Source: Xanthobacteraceae bacterium (GTDB taxonomy: Bacteria > Pseudomonadota > Alphaproteobacteria > Rhizobiales > Xanthobacteraceae). From it: 64,000 bases of DNA. Of this stretch, positions 38,158-50,409 are shown in pieces. The first letter of the stretch is position 1; the number at the start of each line of letters is the position of its first letter. Under the pieces are notes generated by a model. The model was given only the letters and a program-made list of their open reading frames with translations, searched no databases and was not told the origin of the DNA. The translations under genes and the position numbers were made by a program. The stretch is taken from positions 176,079 through 240,078 of the forward strand of contig JANINJ010000045.1 of NCBI GenBank assembly GCA_024508855.1, written 5' to 3'.

Positions 38158-39345
38158 TTACTGCACAATCTCAAACAGGCCGGCCGAGCCCATGCCGCCG
38201 CCGACGCACATGGTGACGACCGCGTACTTCGCCTTGCGGCGACGGCCTTCGATCAGCGCGTGGCCCGCGAGGCGCGCGCCGGACATGCCGTACGGATGGC
38301 CGACCGAAATCGCGCCGCCGTTGACGTTGAGCTTCTCCGGATCGATGCCGAGCTTGTCGCGGCAATACAGCACCTGCACCGCGAAGGCTTCGTTCAGCTC
38401 CCAGAGATCGATGTCATCGACCGTGAGGCCGTGGCGCTTCAGCAAACGCGGCACCGCGAATACCGGGCCGATACCCATCTCGTCCGGCTCGCAGCCGGCG
38501 GAGACGAAGCCGCGGAAGATGCCGAGCGGCTGGAGGCCCTTCTGCGCAGCGAGCTTGTCGCTCATGATGACCGTGGCGCTGGCGCCGTCGGACAACTGGC
38601 TGGCGTTGCCAGCGGTGATGGTGAAGCCATCGCCGCGCACGGCCTTCAGGCCGGCAAGACCTTCGGCGGTGGTTTCCGGACGCGGACCTTCGTCCTTGGA
38701 CAGCGTCACTTCCTTGAACGACACTTCACCGGTCGCCTTGTCGGCGACGCCCATCTTGGTGGTGATCGGCGCCAGTTCGTCGTTGAACTTGCCGCCCTGC
38801 TGCGCGGCTGCGGTACGGCGCTGGCTCTCCAGCGAGTACTCGTCCTGCCGCTCGCGCGAGATGCCGTAACGCTTCGCCACCGTCTCAGCGGTGTCGAGCA
38901 TCGGCATGTAGATGTCCTTGTGCATCTTCACCAGTTCGGGATCGACCACATGGAATTTGTTGGCGTGATCGTTCTGCACCAGGCTGATCGATTCACCACC
39001 ACCGCCGACCGCGATTTCGACGCCGTCGAACAGCACCGAACGCGCCGCCAGTGCGATCGCCTGCAGGCCCGAGGCGCACTGGCGATCGATGGTGGTGCCG
39101 CCGACCGTGACCGGCAGACCGGCGCGCAGCGCGGCCTTGCGCGCGATGTTGCCGCCGGTGGCGCCCTGCTGCATGGCGGCGCCCATCACCACGTCCTCGA
39201 TCTCCTTCGGATCGAGCTTGGCGCGCTTGACGGCGTGCTCAATGGCGTGGCCGAGCAAGGTTGCGCCTTCGGTGGCGTTCAGCGCGCCACGATAGGCCTT
39301 TCCGATCGGCGTGCGGGCGGTAGAGACGATAACGGCTTCGGTCAT
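38158..39345 (-). CDS. pimB: Acetyl-CoA C-acyltransferase (thiolase)
   Basis: 395 residues. Complete thiolase: the acyl-accepting Cys in [12 protein letters not shown] (about residue 90), the His-containing [21 protein letters not shown] and the second Cys in [16 protein letters not shown]. It cleaves 3-ketoacyl-CoA to acetyl-CoA plus the shortened acyl-CoA. Its ATG overlaps the TGA of the upstream ligase (ATGA, 39342-39345), showing translational coupling in the pim operon. It matches pimB by position. Confidence 0.93.
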   Translation of the reverse strand: MTEAVIVSTARTPIGKAYRGALNATEGATLLGHAIEHAVKRAKLDPKEIEDVVMGAAMQQGATGGNIARKAALRAGLPVTVGGTTIDRQCASGLQAIALAARSVLFDGVEIAVGGGGESISLVQNDHANKFHVVDPELVKMHKDIYMPMLDTAETVAKRYGISRERQDEYSLESQRRTAAAQQGGKFNDELAPITTKMGVADKATGEVSFKEVTLSKDEGPRPETTAEGLAGLKAVRGDGFTITAGNASQLSDGASATVIMSDKLAAQKGLQPLGIFRGFVSAGCEPDEMGIGPVFAVPRLLKRHGLTVDDIDLWELNEAFAVQVLYCRDKLGIDPEKLNVNGGAISVGHPYGMSGARLAGHALIEGRRRKAKYAVVTMCVGGGMGSAGLFEIVQ

Positions 39346-41027
39346 GAACGACCTCCTGTTGCGAGTTGCAGTTGTTCGGATGGTTTTGTCGGTTGATGGG
39401 TACGCAATTCGTGGCGGGACAATTTACCCACCGCGGTGCGCGGCAATTCCGCGACGAATTCCAGCGCTGCCGGCAATTCATGCTTGCCGAGCTTGCCGGC
39501 GAGGAACGCGCGAAGCTCCTCCAGCGTGAACGCACTTGCGTTCGGCTTCAACGTGACGAAGGCTTTCGCCGCTTCGCCGCGATAATCGTCCGGGATGCCG
39601 ATCACCAGTACTTCGTGCACCGCCGGATGGGTGTAGATCGCCTGCTCGATCATCTGCGGATAGACGTTGAAGCCGCCGGAGATGATCATGTCCTTCTTGC
39701 GATCGACCAGATAGAAATAGCCGTCGTCATCCATGTAGCCGATGTCGCCGGTGAGGAAACGATCGCCGACGAATGCCTGAGCGGTTTCCTGCGGCCGGTT
39801 CCAGTAACCCTTGGTGACGTTCGGTCCCTTGATGCGGATTTCACCGACCTCGCCCGGCGACAGTGTTTTCGACGGGTCGTCCAGCGACACGACATCCAGT
39901 TCGATGCCCGGCAGCATCAGGCCGATCGAACCCGGCTTGTCCGGTCCCGCGGCCGGATGGCCGGTGCCAGGCGAGCAAGTTTCGGTCATGCCCCAGCCGC
40001 TCTTGAGCGTCAGGCCGGTCTTGCGTTCGAAAACTTTCGCCACCTCGACCGGCAGCGGCGCGCCACCGGAGCCCGCGGACACCAGCGACGACAGGTCGCG
40101 GCTTTCCAGCGACGGATCGTTGGCGAGCGCAATCCACATGGTCGGGACGCCGGGAAACACCGTCGCGCGTTTCACTTCGATATCGCGCAGCACCGCGCCG
40201 ACATCGAAGCGCTGATGCAGCGAAATCAGGTCGCCATACTTGATGCAGCGGAGCAGGATCACCGTCAGCGCGTAAATGTGAAACAGCGGCAGCACACAGA
40301 TGACGCGCTCGATCGCGTTACGCTCGGCGCGGATGTTGGCACCCCAGACATCGTAGATCGACACTGCCGAGGTGAGATTGCTGTGGCTCAGCATCGCGCC
40401 CTTCGGCAGGCCGGTGGTGCCGCCGGTATATTGCAGCAACGCAACGTCGTCGGCTTTGACATCGGGCCATGCGGCCGGCGGCGTAGCGCCAGCGACAAAT
40501 TGATTGAACGTGACGACGCGCGGATCGTTCGGCAGCGGCATCTGCGGCGTGCCGACTGCACCCCAGTCGTCGTCCTCGCAAACGATGAGCTTGTCCAGCA
40601 AGCCCTTGTCCAGGAATTTCACCGCCATGGACAACAGCGGCGCCAGATTGCTGGTGACCAGCACGCGCGCGCCGCTGTCGCTGAGCTTGTGCGACAGCGC
40701 GATCTCGCCGTCGAGCGGCGACAGATGCACCAGCCGCGCGCCGGCTTTCAGCGCGCCGAAGAAATTGATCGGATGATCCGGCGAATTGCCGAGAAACAGG
40801 GCGATGGAGCTGCCCTTGCCGTAACCGGCGCGCAGGAATGCGGACGCCGCCTGCTCCACCCGCGCCGCCAGTTCGGTGAAACTGATCGGACGGTCGCGAA
40901 ATTCCAGCGCCGGCCGCGCACCGTAGGCCGCGACCGCCGTGGCCAGCAGATCCGGCAACGTGCCGCGCGCGATCGGCGCGTCCCACCTGACGCCTTCCGG
41001 ATAGAACTGTTCGCCGGGATGGGTCAT
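39342..41027 (-). CDS. pimA: Dicarboxylate/fatty acid--CoA ligase
   Basis: 561 residues from the ATG at 41025-41027 ([19 protein letters not shown]); the frame is open to 41081 without support. ANL enzyme with [69 protein letters not shown] and C-terminal Lys in [12 protein letters not shown]. In the pim operon the ligase activates pimelate and other C7-C14 dicarboxylates and fatty acids. It ends in an ATGA overlap with pimB. Substrate range here is inferred from operon order. Confidence 0.92.
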   Translation of the reverse strand: MTHPGEQFYPEGVRWDAPIARGTLPDLLATAVAAYGARPALEFRDRPISFTELAARVEQAASAFLRAGYGKGSSIALFLGNSPDHPINFFGALKAGARLVHLSPLDGEIALSHKLSDSGARVLVTSNLAPLLSMAVKFLDKGLLDKLIVCEDDDWGAVGTPQMPLPNDPRVVTFNQFVAGATPPAAWPDVKADDVALLQYTGGTTGLPKGAMLSHSNLTSAVSIYDVWGANIRAERNAIERVICVLPLFHIYALTVILLRCIKYGDLISLHQRFDVGAVLRDIEVKRATVFPGVPTMWIALANDPSLESRDLSSLVSAGSGGAPLPVEVAKVFERKTGLTLKSGWGMTETCSPGTGHPAAGPDKPGSIGLMLPGIELDVVSLDDPSKTLSPGEVGEIRIKGPNVTKGYWNRPQETAQAFVGDRFLTGDIGYMDDDGYFYLVDRKKDMIISGGFNVYPQMIEQAIYTHPAVHEVLVIGIPDDYRGEAAKAFVTLKPNASAFTLEELRAFLAGKLGKHELPAALEFVAELPRTAVGKLSRHELRTHQPTKPSEQLQLATGGRS

Positions 41028-41123
41028 GAAAATCGTACTCGTTCCTGCACCAAGAGCGCTGCGAAGACTACCCTCCCCCACACGGGGGGAGGGCTTGGAG
41101 ACGATGCCTCCGGTAGCTCACAT

Positions 41124-43220
<2,097 letters not shown>

Positions 43221-43318
43221 GCTGTTCTCCTTCGACTGGATTTTCGCGGCTTTGATCTATCGCGACTTAATTCACGACTTCGATTTCACGATCCGTAGTT
43301 CACCGCTTCGATTTCATC

Positions 43319-43337
43319 AATTTCGCACTGCGAAATT
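43319..43337. promoter_or_regulatory. Perfect 19-bp palindrome, probable IclR-family operator
   Basis: AATTTCGCA-C-TGCGAAATT has two perfect 9-bp arms around one central base. It lies in the 204-base gap between divergent pimF (start 43220) and iclR (start 43425), about 90-100 bases from each. Size and symmetry fit IclR-family sites. A TTGACA box (43350-43355) lies beside it, and CTTCGATTTCA occurs twice just to its left. Control of both pim and the iclR-liv side is inferred. Confidence 0.78.
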
Positions 43338-43424
43338 TAATTCCACACCTTGACAGGGAGGGTTATTTTGAAGAGCGTCCGTTGTCAACGAGATCGGGGT
43401 CGACAAGGGTCCGCGTAGCGTCAA

Positions 43425-44294
43425 ATGAAGCGTCCAGCCAAGAAAGCGGCGACAGATCGCAGTTTCGTCGTCGCTTTGTCTCGCGGCCTTGAAGTATTGC
43501 GCGCATTTCGTCCCAATGACGGGCTTCTCGGCAATCAAGAGATCGCGGCCCGTACGAATTTACCCAAGCCGACCGTTTCCCGGCTGACCTATACTCTCAC
43601 CAAGCTCGGCTATCTTACACAGGTCCCGAAGTTCGAGAAGTATCAACTCGCGCCTGCAGCCATGTCGCTGGGATATGCCGCACTCGCCAATCTCGGCGTG
43701 CAGCATCTGTCTGAATCGTTTCGCGAAGAAGTGATGCGCGCGACCGGCGGCGCGGTCGCGGTCGGTGCGCGCGATCGCCTCAGCATGATCTATTTTGGCC
43801 AGAGCCGCTCCGGCCTCGCTCTCGGCGTGCAACTGGACGTCGGCTCCAAGGTGCCGATCGCGACGACCGCGATGGGCCGCGCTTACATCTGGGCGCTGCC
43901 AGACGACGAGCGCACGCTGTTGCTGCGCGAACTGCGTGAACATTACGGAACGCGCTGGGCACGCATCCGCGACGGCATCGAGCGTGCCGGAGAATTGATC
44001 GCCAAGCGCGGCTTCTCGATTTCGGTCGGCGAGTGGCAGGACGATGTGCATGCTGCCGGCGTTGCGTTAACGCTGAATGACGGAACGGGTCCCTACGCAT
44101 TCAACTGCGGTGCGCCTGCATTCCGTTTCACGGAAGACCGTTTGCTCAATGACATTGGACCTCGTCTCGTGACGATGGTAAGGAACATCGAAGCGGCGCT
44201 GGGCGGGACAGCCACGCCGCATTCAAAAAAAGTCGATAACAAGAAATTAAAAGGAGGAGGGAAAAGTGCGCGTGCTCTCATGGGGATCAGATAA
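43425..44294 (+). CDS. IclR-family transcriptional regulator
   Basis: 289 residues. The N-terminal winged helix (about 13-75) reads VVALSRGLEVLRAFRPNDGLLGNQEIAARTNLPKPTVSRLTYTLTKLGYL. The C-terminal effector domain has FREEVMRATGGAVAVGARDRLSMIYFGQ, GSKVPIATTAMGRAYIWALP and GFSISVGEWQDDVHAAGVAL. The tail is Lys-rich. Divergent from pimF and 72 bases ahead of livG, with a perfect palindrome in the shared gap. It probably senses a dicarboxylate, fatty acid or CoA ester and controls both degradation and uptake genes. Confidence 0.93.
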   Translation: MKRPAKKAATDRSFVVALSRGLEVLRAFRPNDGLLGNQEIAARTNLPKPTVSRLTYTLTKLGYLTQVPKFEKYQLAPAAMSLGYAALANLGVQHLSESFREEVMRATGGAVAVGARDRLSMIYFGQSRSGLALGVQLDVGSKVPIATTAMGRAYIWALPDDERTLLLRELREHYGTRWARIRDGIERAGELIAKRGFSISVGEWQDDVHAAGVALTLNDGTGPYAFNCGAPAFRFTEDRLLNDIGPRLVTMVRNIEAALGGTATPHSKKVDNKKLKGGGKSARALMGIR

Positions 44295-44366
44295 TCTTCC
44301 TTGCCGCGGCCTGCGGCGGAATCCACCGGACAATGTGAGAACATCACACCGGTTGGATTTGCACTG

Positions 44367-45173
44367 ATGCAAGCACAACTCGCGCAGGCGCCGGCCACTT
44401 CGGCCGCTCCGCTGCTTGCCGTCCGCGACGTCAGCGTCGTGTTTGGCGGCATCATCGCCCTGAACGGCGTGTCCTTCGACATGAAACAGGGCCACATCCT
44501 CGGGCTGATCGGCCCCAACGGCGCCGGCAAGACGACGCTGTTCAATTGCCTGAGCCGGCTCTATCAGCCCAGCAAGGGCGATATCCTGATGGAAGGCGTC
44601 AGCATCCTGAAGCGCCCTCCCCACAAAATCGCCGAGATCGGCATCGGCCGCACGTTTCAAAATGTCGCACTCTTCCCTAACATGTCTGTGCTCGACAACG
44701 TCCGCGTCGGCACCCACGCACACACCAACGGCGACATCATCAGCGACGCGCTGAGGCTGCCGCGCTCGACCTCCGTCGAAGCCGCGATCAACAAGAAGGT
44801 CGACGATATCCTCGGCTACCTGGATCTTCGTGGCGTTGCGCATGCGCAGGTGTCGGGGCTTCCGTTCGGCACTCAGAAGCGCGTCGAACTGGCGCGGGCG
44901 CTCGCCGCCGATCCCAAGATCCTGCTGCTCGACGAACCGGCCGGCGGCCTCAACCATGAAGAAGTCTATGTGCTGGGCGACCTGATCCGCCGCATTCGCG
45001 ACGAGCGTGGCATTACCGTGCTGCTGGTCGAACATCACATGGGACTGGTGATGTCGATCGCCGATCACGTCGTCGCGCTCAACTTCGGCAAGAAACTCGC
45101 GGAAGGCACGCCTGCACAGGTGCAGTCCAACCCGGATGTGATCAAGGCCTATCTGGGGAGCAAGGACCAATGA
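44367..45173 (+). CDS. livG: Branched-chain-type ABC transporter ATP-binding protein (LivG)
   Basis: 268 residues from the ATG at 44367; the frame opens at 44301 with unlikely residues. LivG features: Walker A GPNGAGKTT, RTFQNVALFPNMSVLDNVRVG (Q-loop region), a modified signature LPFGTQKRVELARALA, Walker B ILLLDEPAGGLNHEE and H-loop LLVEHHMGLVMSIADHVVALNFG. It overlaps livF by ATGA. Powers import by the LivHM-like permeases downstream. Context with pim suggests dicarboxylate or acyl substrates rather than amino acids. Confidence 0.93.
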   Translation: MQAQLAQAPATSAAPLLAVRDVSVVFGGIIALNGVSFDMKQGHILGLIGPNGAGKTTLFNCLSRLYQPSKGDILMEGVSILKRPPHKIAEIGIGRTFQNVALFPNMSVLDNVRVGTHAHTNGDIISDALRLPRSTSVEAAINKKVDDILGYLDLRGVAHAQVSGLPFGTQKRVELARALAADPKILLLDEPAGGLNHEEVYVLGDLIRRIRDERGITVLLVEHHMGLVMSIADHVVALNFGKKLAEGTPAQVQSNPDVIKAYLGSKDQ

Positions 45174-45883
45174 CCGCGTTGCTCGATATCAAGGATCTGC
45201 GATCCTATTACGGCCAGGTGCAGGCGCTGCACGGCCTCGAATTCCATCTCAGCGAAGGCAGCATGACGACACTGCTCGGCGCCAATGGCGCCGGCAAGAC
45301 GACGACGCTGCGCGCGATCTGCAACATGGTGCGTTCCACCGGCACGATCATGTTCGAGGGACAGTCGCTGAACGGCAAGTCTACCGAAAATATCGTGCGG
45401 CTCGGCATCGCCCACGTGCCGCAGGGCCGCGGAACATTCACCACCATGACGGTCGAGGAGAACCTCCAGCTCGGCGCCATCAGCCGCAAGGACACCAAGG
45501 CGATCAGTTCCGACATCGAGCGGATGTACAACCACTTCCCGGTGCTGAAGCAGCGCCACACCCAGCAGGCCGGCACGCTTTCCGGCGGCGAACAGCAGAT
45601 GCTGGCGGTGGCGCGGGCGCTGATGCTTCGTCCGCGGCTGATGCTGCTCGACGAACCGTCGTTCGGGCTGGCGCCGCTGATCGTGCGCGACCTCTTCAAG
45701 ATTCTCGGCAAGATCAATCGCGAGGACAAGGTCAGCATTCTTGTGGTCGAGCAAAACGCGCAGCTCGCCCTCGAGATCGCCGACAAGGCCTACGTCATCG
45801 AAACCGGGCGCATCGTCATGTCGGGCAACGCGAATGAAATCGCGAGCAACGAAGACGTTCGCAAATCCTATCTCGGATACTGA
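45170..45883 (+). CDS. livF: Branched-chain-type ABC transporter ATP-binding protein (LivF)
   Basis: 237 residues. Walker A GANGAGKTT, the LivF-type HVPQGRGTFTTMTVEENLQLGA, signature LSGGEQQMLAVARALM, Walker B LMLLDEPSFGLAPL and LVVEQNAQLALEIADKAYVIETGRIVMSG. Starts inside the livG stop (ATGA at 45170-45173) and ends 10 bases before livH. Second ATPase of the heterodimer that drives the importer. Confidence 0.93.
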   Translation: MTALLDIKDLRSYYGQVQALHGLEFHLSEGSMTTLLGANGAGKTTTLRAICNMVRSTGTIMFEGQSLNGKSTENIVRLGIAHVPQGRGTFTTMTVEENLQLGAISRKDTKAISSDIERMYNHFPVLKQRHTQQAGTLSGGEQQMLAVARALMLRPRLMLLDEPSFGLAPLIVRDLFKILGKINREDKVSILVVEQNAQLALEIADKAYVIETGRIVMSGNANEIASNEDVRKSYLGY

Positions 45884-45893
45884 GGAACCGGCC

Positions 45894-46772
45894 ATGGATC
45901 TCCTAGTCAACCAAGTCCTGGCTGGCATTGCCACAGGAGCGATCTACGCCTGCATGGCGCTCGCCATCGTCATGATCTTCCAGGCGATCGACCATCTGAA
46001 TTTCGCCCAGGGCGAAATGGCGATGTTCTCGACCTTCATCGCATGGCAACTGATGCAATGGGGGGTGCCCTACTGGTGGGCCTTCATCCTCACGCTGATC
46101 ATCTCGTTCGCAGCCGGCGTCATTATCGAACGCGTGCTGTTCAAACCGCTGGCCAAGGCTCCGGTTCTGACCAACGTCGCCGGCTTCATCGCCTTGTTCG
46201 CGATCATCAACAGCGTCGCCGGACTAATCTGGGACTTCACCATCAAGCAGTTCCCGACCCCGTTCGGCTCGTCGCCCTTCATGGGCAGCCAGCTCATCAG
46301 TACCCATCAGGCCGGCATGATCGGCGTGACGCTGGTCCTGCTGATCCTGCTGTTCCTGTTCTTCCGCTTCACGCGGATCGGCCTCGCGATGCGCGCGGCC
46401 GCGACGCTGCCTGAATCGGCACGGCTGGTCGGCATCAATACCGGCTGGATGATCGCGCTCGGCTGGGGCATGGCGACGGCGATCGGTGCCATCGCCGGCA
46501 TCCTGATCGCACCGGTGGTGTTCCTTGAACCGAACATGATGGGCGGCGTGCTGCTCTACGGGTTCGCCGCCGCCGTGCTCGGCGGCCTGAGCAGCCCGCT
46601 CGGCGCGGTGATCGGCGGCTTCCTTGTCGGCATCTTCGAGAACCTGGTCGGGACCTACATCCCGGGTGTCGGCAATGAATTGAAGTTGCCGATCGCACTG
46701 GCGCTGATCGTTATCGTCCTGGTCGTCAAGCCGACCGGCCTGATGGGCCGCACCGTCGTAAAGCGAGTTTGA
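45894..46772 (+). CDS. livH: Branched-chain-type ABC transporter permease (LivH)
   Basis: 292 residues from the ATG at 45894; the open frame before it is the shadow of livF. About eight hydrophobic segments with LivH patterns: LLVNQVLAGIATGAIYACMALAIVMIF, IDHLNFAQGEMAMFSTFI, RAAATLPESARLVGINTGWMIALGWGMATAIGAIAGILIAP and YGFAAAVLGGLSSPLGAVIGGFLVGI. Inner-membrane half of the permease pair. It is followed by livM with a 2-base gap. Confidence 0.93.
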   Translation: MDLLVNQVLAGIATGAIYACMALAIVMIFQAIDHLNFAQGEMAMFSTFIAWQLMQWGVPYWWAFILTLIISFAAGVIIERVLFKPLAKAPVLTNVAGFIALFAIINSVAGLIWDFTIKQFPTPFGSSPFMGSQLISTHQAGMIGVTLVLLILLFLFFRFTRIGLAMRAAATLPESARLVGINTGWMIALGWGMATAIGAIAGILIAPVVFLEPNMMGGVLLYGFAAAVLGGLSSPLGAVIGGFLVGIFENLVGTYIPGVGNELKLPIALALIVIVLVVKPTGLMGRTVVKRV

Positions 46773-46774
46773 TC

Positions 46775-47797
46775 ATGAGCACAATTCAGGAAACTGTCGC
46801 CAAGACCGACGCTGCCGCCGTCGACGCTCCGCCGAAAAAATCCATGGCGCTCGGACGCACCACTTCGCTGGTCATGCTGGTGGCGCTGCTGATCGTTCCG
46901 TTGTTCGTCAAGAACTTCGTCATCTTCCAGCTGACGATGCTGCTGATCTACGGCATCGCCGTTCTTGCCTTGAACATCCTCACCGGCGGCAGCGGACAAT
47001 TCTCGCTGGGCCAGAGCGCATTCTATGCCATCGGCGCCTATGCCGCGGCGATCCTGATCGAGATCGGCAACGTAAATTATGTGCTGACGCTGCCGATCGC
47101 AGGCATCATCTGCTTCGCTGTCGGCTTCCTGTTCGGCTTCCCAGCGCTGCGGCTGTCCGGTGTCTATCTGGCGCTGGCAACGTTCGCGCTGGCGGTGGCG
47201 ATGCCGCAACTGCTGAAACTCGGCGTGTTCGAACCGTGGACCGGCGGCGTTCAGGGACTGGTCGTGACCAAGCCTGACGCACCGTTCGGCCTGCCGATCT
47301 CGCAGGACATGTGGCTTTACTATTTCACGCTGGTGGTCGCGCTGGTGATCTACATTGCCTCGGTCAACCTGCTGAGGTCCCGCTCGGGGCGTGCGATGAT
47401 GGCGATCCGTGACAATGAAATCGCGGCCTCCGCGATGGGCGTCGACATCTCGATGTACAAGACGCTGGCCTTCGGCGTCAGCGCCGGCATCACCGGTGTC
47501 GCCGGTGCGCTCGGCGCCATCGCGGTTCAATTCGTCGCACCCGACAGCTACACGTTCCAGTTGGCCATCGCGCTATTCCTTGGCATGGTCGTCGGCGGCG
47601 TTGGATGGCTGCCGGGATCGCTTGCGGGCGCGGCGTTCATCGTGTTCGTGCCCAATATCGCCGAGGGAATCTCGAAGGGTCTCTCCGGCGCGTTCTTCGG
47701 CGTCCTGCTGTTCCTCGTCATCTATCTGGTGCCTCACGGCGCCAGGCAGGGCGCGATCTATGCCGAGACCTTGTTGCATAAACTCAGAAGGAGCTGA
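46775..47797 (+). CDS. livM: Branched-chain-type ABC transporter permease (LivM)
   Basis: 340 residues from the ATG at 46775 (a TTG at 46769 would overlap the livH stop). An N-terminal soluble stretch of about 30 residues precedes about nine membrane segments. LivM motifs include YGIAVLALNILTGGSGQFSLGQSAFYAIGAYAAAIL, FPALRLSGVYLALATFALAVAMPQ and RSRSGRAMMAIRDNEIAASAMGVDISMYKTLAFGVSAGITGVAGAL. Partner of LivH in the importer. Followed 7 bases later by the first binding protein. Confidence 0.93.
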   Translation: MSTIQETVAKTDAAAVDAPPKKSMALGRTTSLVMLVALLIVPLFVKNFVIFQLTMLLIYGIAVLALNILTGGSGQFSLGQSAFYAIGAYAAAILIEIGNVNYVLTLPIAGIICFAVGFLFGFPALRLSGVYLALATFALAVAMPQLLKLGVFEPWTGGVQGLVVTKPDAPFGLPISQDMWLYYFTLVVALVIYIASVNLLRSRSGRAMMAIRDNEIAASAMGVDISMYKTLAFGVSAGITGVAGALGAIAVQFVAPDSYTFQLAIALFLGMVVGGVGWLPGSLAGAAFIVFVPNIAEGISKGLSGAFFGVLLFLVIYLVPHGARQGAIYAETLLHKLRRS

Positions 47798-47804
47798 TCG
47801 AACT

Positions 47805-49037
47805 ATGTCTTCGCGTCACCAACTAAGAATCGCTGCGATTTCCACGGCGCTCGTCGCGCTCGTCGCCACCGGCGGCAGCGCCTTCGCCCAGAAGAAGTAC
47901 GACAGCGGCGCCACCGATACGGAGATCAAGGTCGGCAACATCATGCCGTATAGCGGACCCGCATCCGCTTACGGCATCATCGGCAAGACCGAAGCCGCCT
48001 ACTTCCAGATGATCAACGACAACGGCGGCATCAACGGACGCAAGGTCAACTTCATCACCTACGACGATGCCTACAGCCCGCCGAAGGCAGTCGAGCACAC
48101 CCGCAAGCTGGTCGAGAGCGACGAAGTCCTCGTGGTCTTCAATCCGCTCGGCACGCCTTCCAACACGGCTATCCAGAAATATCTGAACACCAAGAAGGTG
48201 CCGCAACTGTTCGTGGCCACGGGTGCGGCGAAGTGGAACGATCCGAAGCACTTCCCTTGGACCATGGGCTGGCAGCCCAACTACCAGGACGAGGCCAGGA
48301 TTTACGCCAAGTATCTCCTGAAGGAGAAGCCGGACGCTAAGGTCGCGGTGCTGTATCAGAACGACGACTTCGGCAAGGATTACGTCAAGGGCTTCAAGGA
48401 AGGTCTGGGCGACAAGGCGAAGTCCATGATCGTCACCGAGGAGAGCTATGAGATCTCCGAACCGACGATCGATTCCCACATCGTGAAGATCAAGTCGACC
48501 GGCGCCGATACGCTGATGGACTTCACCACGCCGAAATTCGCGGCACAGACCATCAAGAAGGCCGGCGAACTCAACTGGAAGCCGCTGCACATCGTCACCA
48601 ATGTCAGCATCTCGGTTGGCGCCGTGATGAAGCCGGCCGGCTTCGAATACGGCCAGGGCGTGCTGTCGGCGGCCTATCTTAAGGACGGCGCGGATTCGCA
48701 GTGGGACAACGATCCGGGCATGAAGAAGTGGAGTGCCTTCGTCGACAAGTACCTGCCGGGCTCCAACAAGTCCGACAGCGGCCTCGTCTACGGTTACGGC
48801 GCAGCCCAGACCTTGCAGAAGGTGCTGGAAATGTGCGGCGACAATCTCACGCGCGAAAACGTCATGAAGCAGGCCGCAAGCCTGAAGGACTTCCAGACCG
48901 ACGTGGCGCTGCCGGGCGTGAAGATCAACACCAGTGCGACCGACTTCGCGCCGATCCAGCAGGTGCAGATGATGCGCTTCAAGGGCGAGAAGTGGGAGCT
49001 GTTCGGCGACGTCATCAGCAGCGAAGCCAAGGACTGA
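47805..49037 (+). CDS. ABC transporter substrate-binding protein, tandem paralogue 1
   Basis: 410 residues from the ATG at 47805 behind AAGGAG; the frame is open back to 47409 only as the shadow of livM. The signal peptide is about 1-28 (ending GSAFAQ). Periplasmic type I binding fold of the amino-acid/amide (LivK-like) family: DTEIKVGNIMPYSGPASAYG, GGINGRKVNFITYDDAYSPPKAV, VPQLFVATGAAKWNDPKHFPWTMG and VLYQNDDFGKDYVKGFKEGLGD. Two closely related copies follow. The first copy is tightly linked to livM, so it is likely the principal partner of the importer. Confidence 0.93.
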   Translation: MSSRHQLRIAAISTALVALVATGGSAFAQKKYDSGATDTEIKVGNIMPYSGPASAYGIIGKTEAAYFQMINDNGGINGRKVNFITYDDAYSPPKAVEHTRKLVESDEVLVVFNPLGTPSNTAIQKYLNTKKVPQLFVATGAAKWNDPKHFPWTMGWQPNYQDEARIYAKYLLKEKPDAKVAVLYQNDDFGKDYVKGFKEGLGDKAKSMIVTEESYEISEPTIDSHIVKIKSTGADTLMDFTTPKFAAQTIKKAGELNWKPLHIVTNVSISVGAVMKPAGFEYGQGVLSAAYLKDGADSQWDNDPGMKKWSAFVDKYLPGSNKSDSGLVYGYGAAQTLQKVLEMCGDNLTRENVMKQAASLKDFQTDVALPGVKINTSATDFAPIQQVQMMRFKGEKWELFGDVISSEAKD

Positions 49038-49079
49038 TCGGTCCATCGCGGGCTGCAAGCCCACACATCACCAATGCTG

Positions 49080-49115
49080 ACGGCCTCGTCCCTCCGGGGC
49101 GGGGCCGTTGCTTTT
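49080..49115 (+). terminator. Rho-independent terminator between binding-protein genes 1 and 2
   Basis: A 13-bp stem (49080-49092 with 49096-49108, two G-T pairs) with a 3-base loop is followed by TGCTTTT (49109-49115). It lies between the stop at 49037 and the ATG at 49146, so it should separate the liv-SBP1 transcript from SBP2 or attenuate read-through. Confidence 0.75.
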
Positions 49116-49145
49116 CGTAGCAATCCATTTCGATCAGGAGACACC

Positions 49146-50375
49146 ATGTTTGCACTACCACGATTGACCGTTGCGACCGTCGCGGCGGCAACCCTCGCGC
49201 TCGCCGCCACCAGCAACAGCGCCTTCGCGCAAAAGAAATACGATGCCGGCGCCACCGATACCGAGATCAAGATCGGCAATATCGTGCCCTATAGCGGACC
49301 GGCGTCGGCTTATGGCGTCGTGGGCAAGGCCATGGGTGCCGTGTTCCAGCGCGTCAACGACCAGGGTGGGATCAACGGCCGCAAGATCAACTTCATTTCC
49401 TACGACGACGCCTACAGCCCGCCCAAGACGGTCGAGCAGGCACGTAAACTCGTCGAAAGCGACGAAGTGCTGCTGACGTTCGGCGTGCTCGGAACGCCAT
49501 CCAATTCGGCGATCCAGAAATACCTCAACGCCAAGAAGGTGCCGCAGTTGTTCCTCGCTACCGGCGCGACCAAGTGGAACGATCCTAAGCACTTCCCATG
49601 GACCATGGGCTGGCTGCCGAGCTACCAGAGCGAAGGAAAGATCTACGCCAAGTACCTGATGAAGGATCACCCCGGCAAGAAGATCGCCATCCTCTACCAG
49701 AATGACGATTTCGGAAAAGACTACCTGAAGGGCATCAAGGAAGGTCTCGGCGATAAGGCATCCAGCATCGTCGTCGAGGAAAGCTACGAACTGTCCGAGC
49801 CCACCATCGACACGCACATCGTCAAGATGAAGGCACTCAATCCGGACGTGATGGTCTACTTCACGACGCCGAAATTCGGTGCGCAGGCCTTGAAGAAAGT
49901 CGGCGAACTGGGGTGGAAGCCGGTGCAGATCATCGCAAATGTCAGCGCGTCGACCGCAAGCGTGATGAAGCCCGCCGGCTTCGAGAATGCGCAGGGCGTG
50001 ATCTCCGCCGCCTATGCCAAGGACGCCAGCGATCCGCAATGGAAGGACGATGCCGGCCTGAAGGATTTCGACAGCCTGCTGGCGAAGTACCTGCCCGAGG
50101 TCAACCGCACCGACAGTTCCCTGATGACCGGATACAACATGGCATTGACCATGGTGGCCGTGCTCAAGAACGCGGGCGACGACCTGACCCGCGCCAACAT
50201 CATGAAGCAGGCCGCGAGCATCAAGGACCTGGAGATTCCCGGCCTGCTGCCGGGCATCAAGATCAGCACCAGCCCGACCGATTTCGCACCGATCAGCCAG
50301 TTGCAGATGATGCGCTTCGACAACGGCAGATGGCAGTTGTTCGGCGATATTATCAGCGACGATATCGGCGGCTAG
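49146..50375 (+). CDS. ABC transporter substrate-binding protein, tandem paralogue 2
   Basis: 409 residues from the ATG at 49146 with AGGAG 6 bases upstream. The signal peptide (about 1-28, NSAFAQ) is followed by the same mature start as its neighbours (KKYDAGATDTEIKIGNIVPY). It is closely similar along its length to the genes at 47805 and 50545, including the PKHFPWTMGW and NDDFGKDY segments. It differs most in the last third (for example SLMTGYNMALTMVAVLKNAG), where ligand-pocket and hinge residues may lie. Flanked by terminators on both sides, so it may be expressed separately. Confidence 0.93.
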   Translation: MFALPRLTVATVAAATLALAATSNSAFAQKKYDAGATDTEIKIGNIVPYSGPASAYGVVGKAMGAVFQRVNDQGGINGRKINFISYDDAYSPPKTVEQARKLVESDEVLLTFGVLGTPSNSAIQKYLNAKKVPQLFLATGATKWNDPKHFPWTMGWLPSYQSEGKIYAKYLMKDHPGKKIAILYQNDDFGKDYLKGIKEGLGDKASSIVVEESYELSEPTIDTHIVKMKALNPDVMVYFTTPKFGAQALKKVGELGWKPVQIIANVSASTASVMKPAGFENAQGVISAAYAKDASDPQWKDDAGLKDFDSLLAKYLPEVNRTDSSLMTGYNMALTMVAVLKNAGDDLTRANIMKQAASIKDLEIPGLLPGIKISTSPTDFAPISQLQMMRFDNGRWQLFGDIISDDIGG

Positions 50376-50409
50376 CTTCCGGACGACGCGTCCGATCCCG
50401 AAATGTGAT

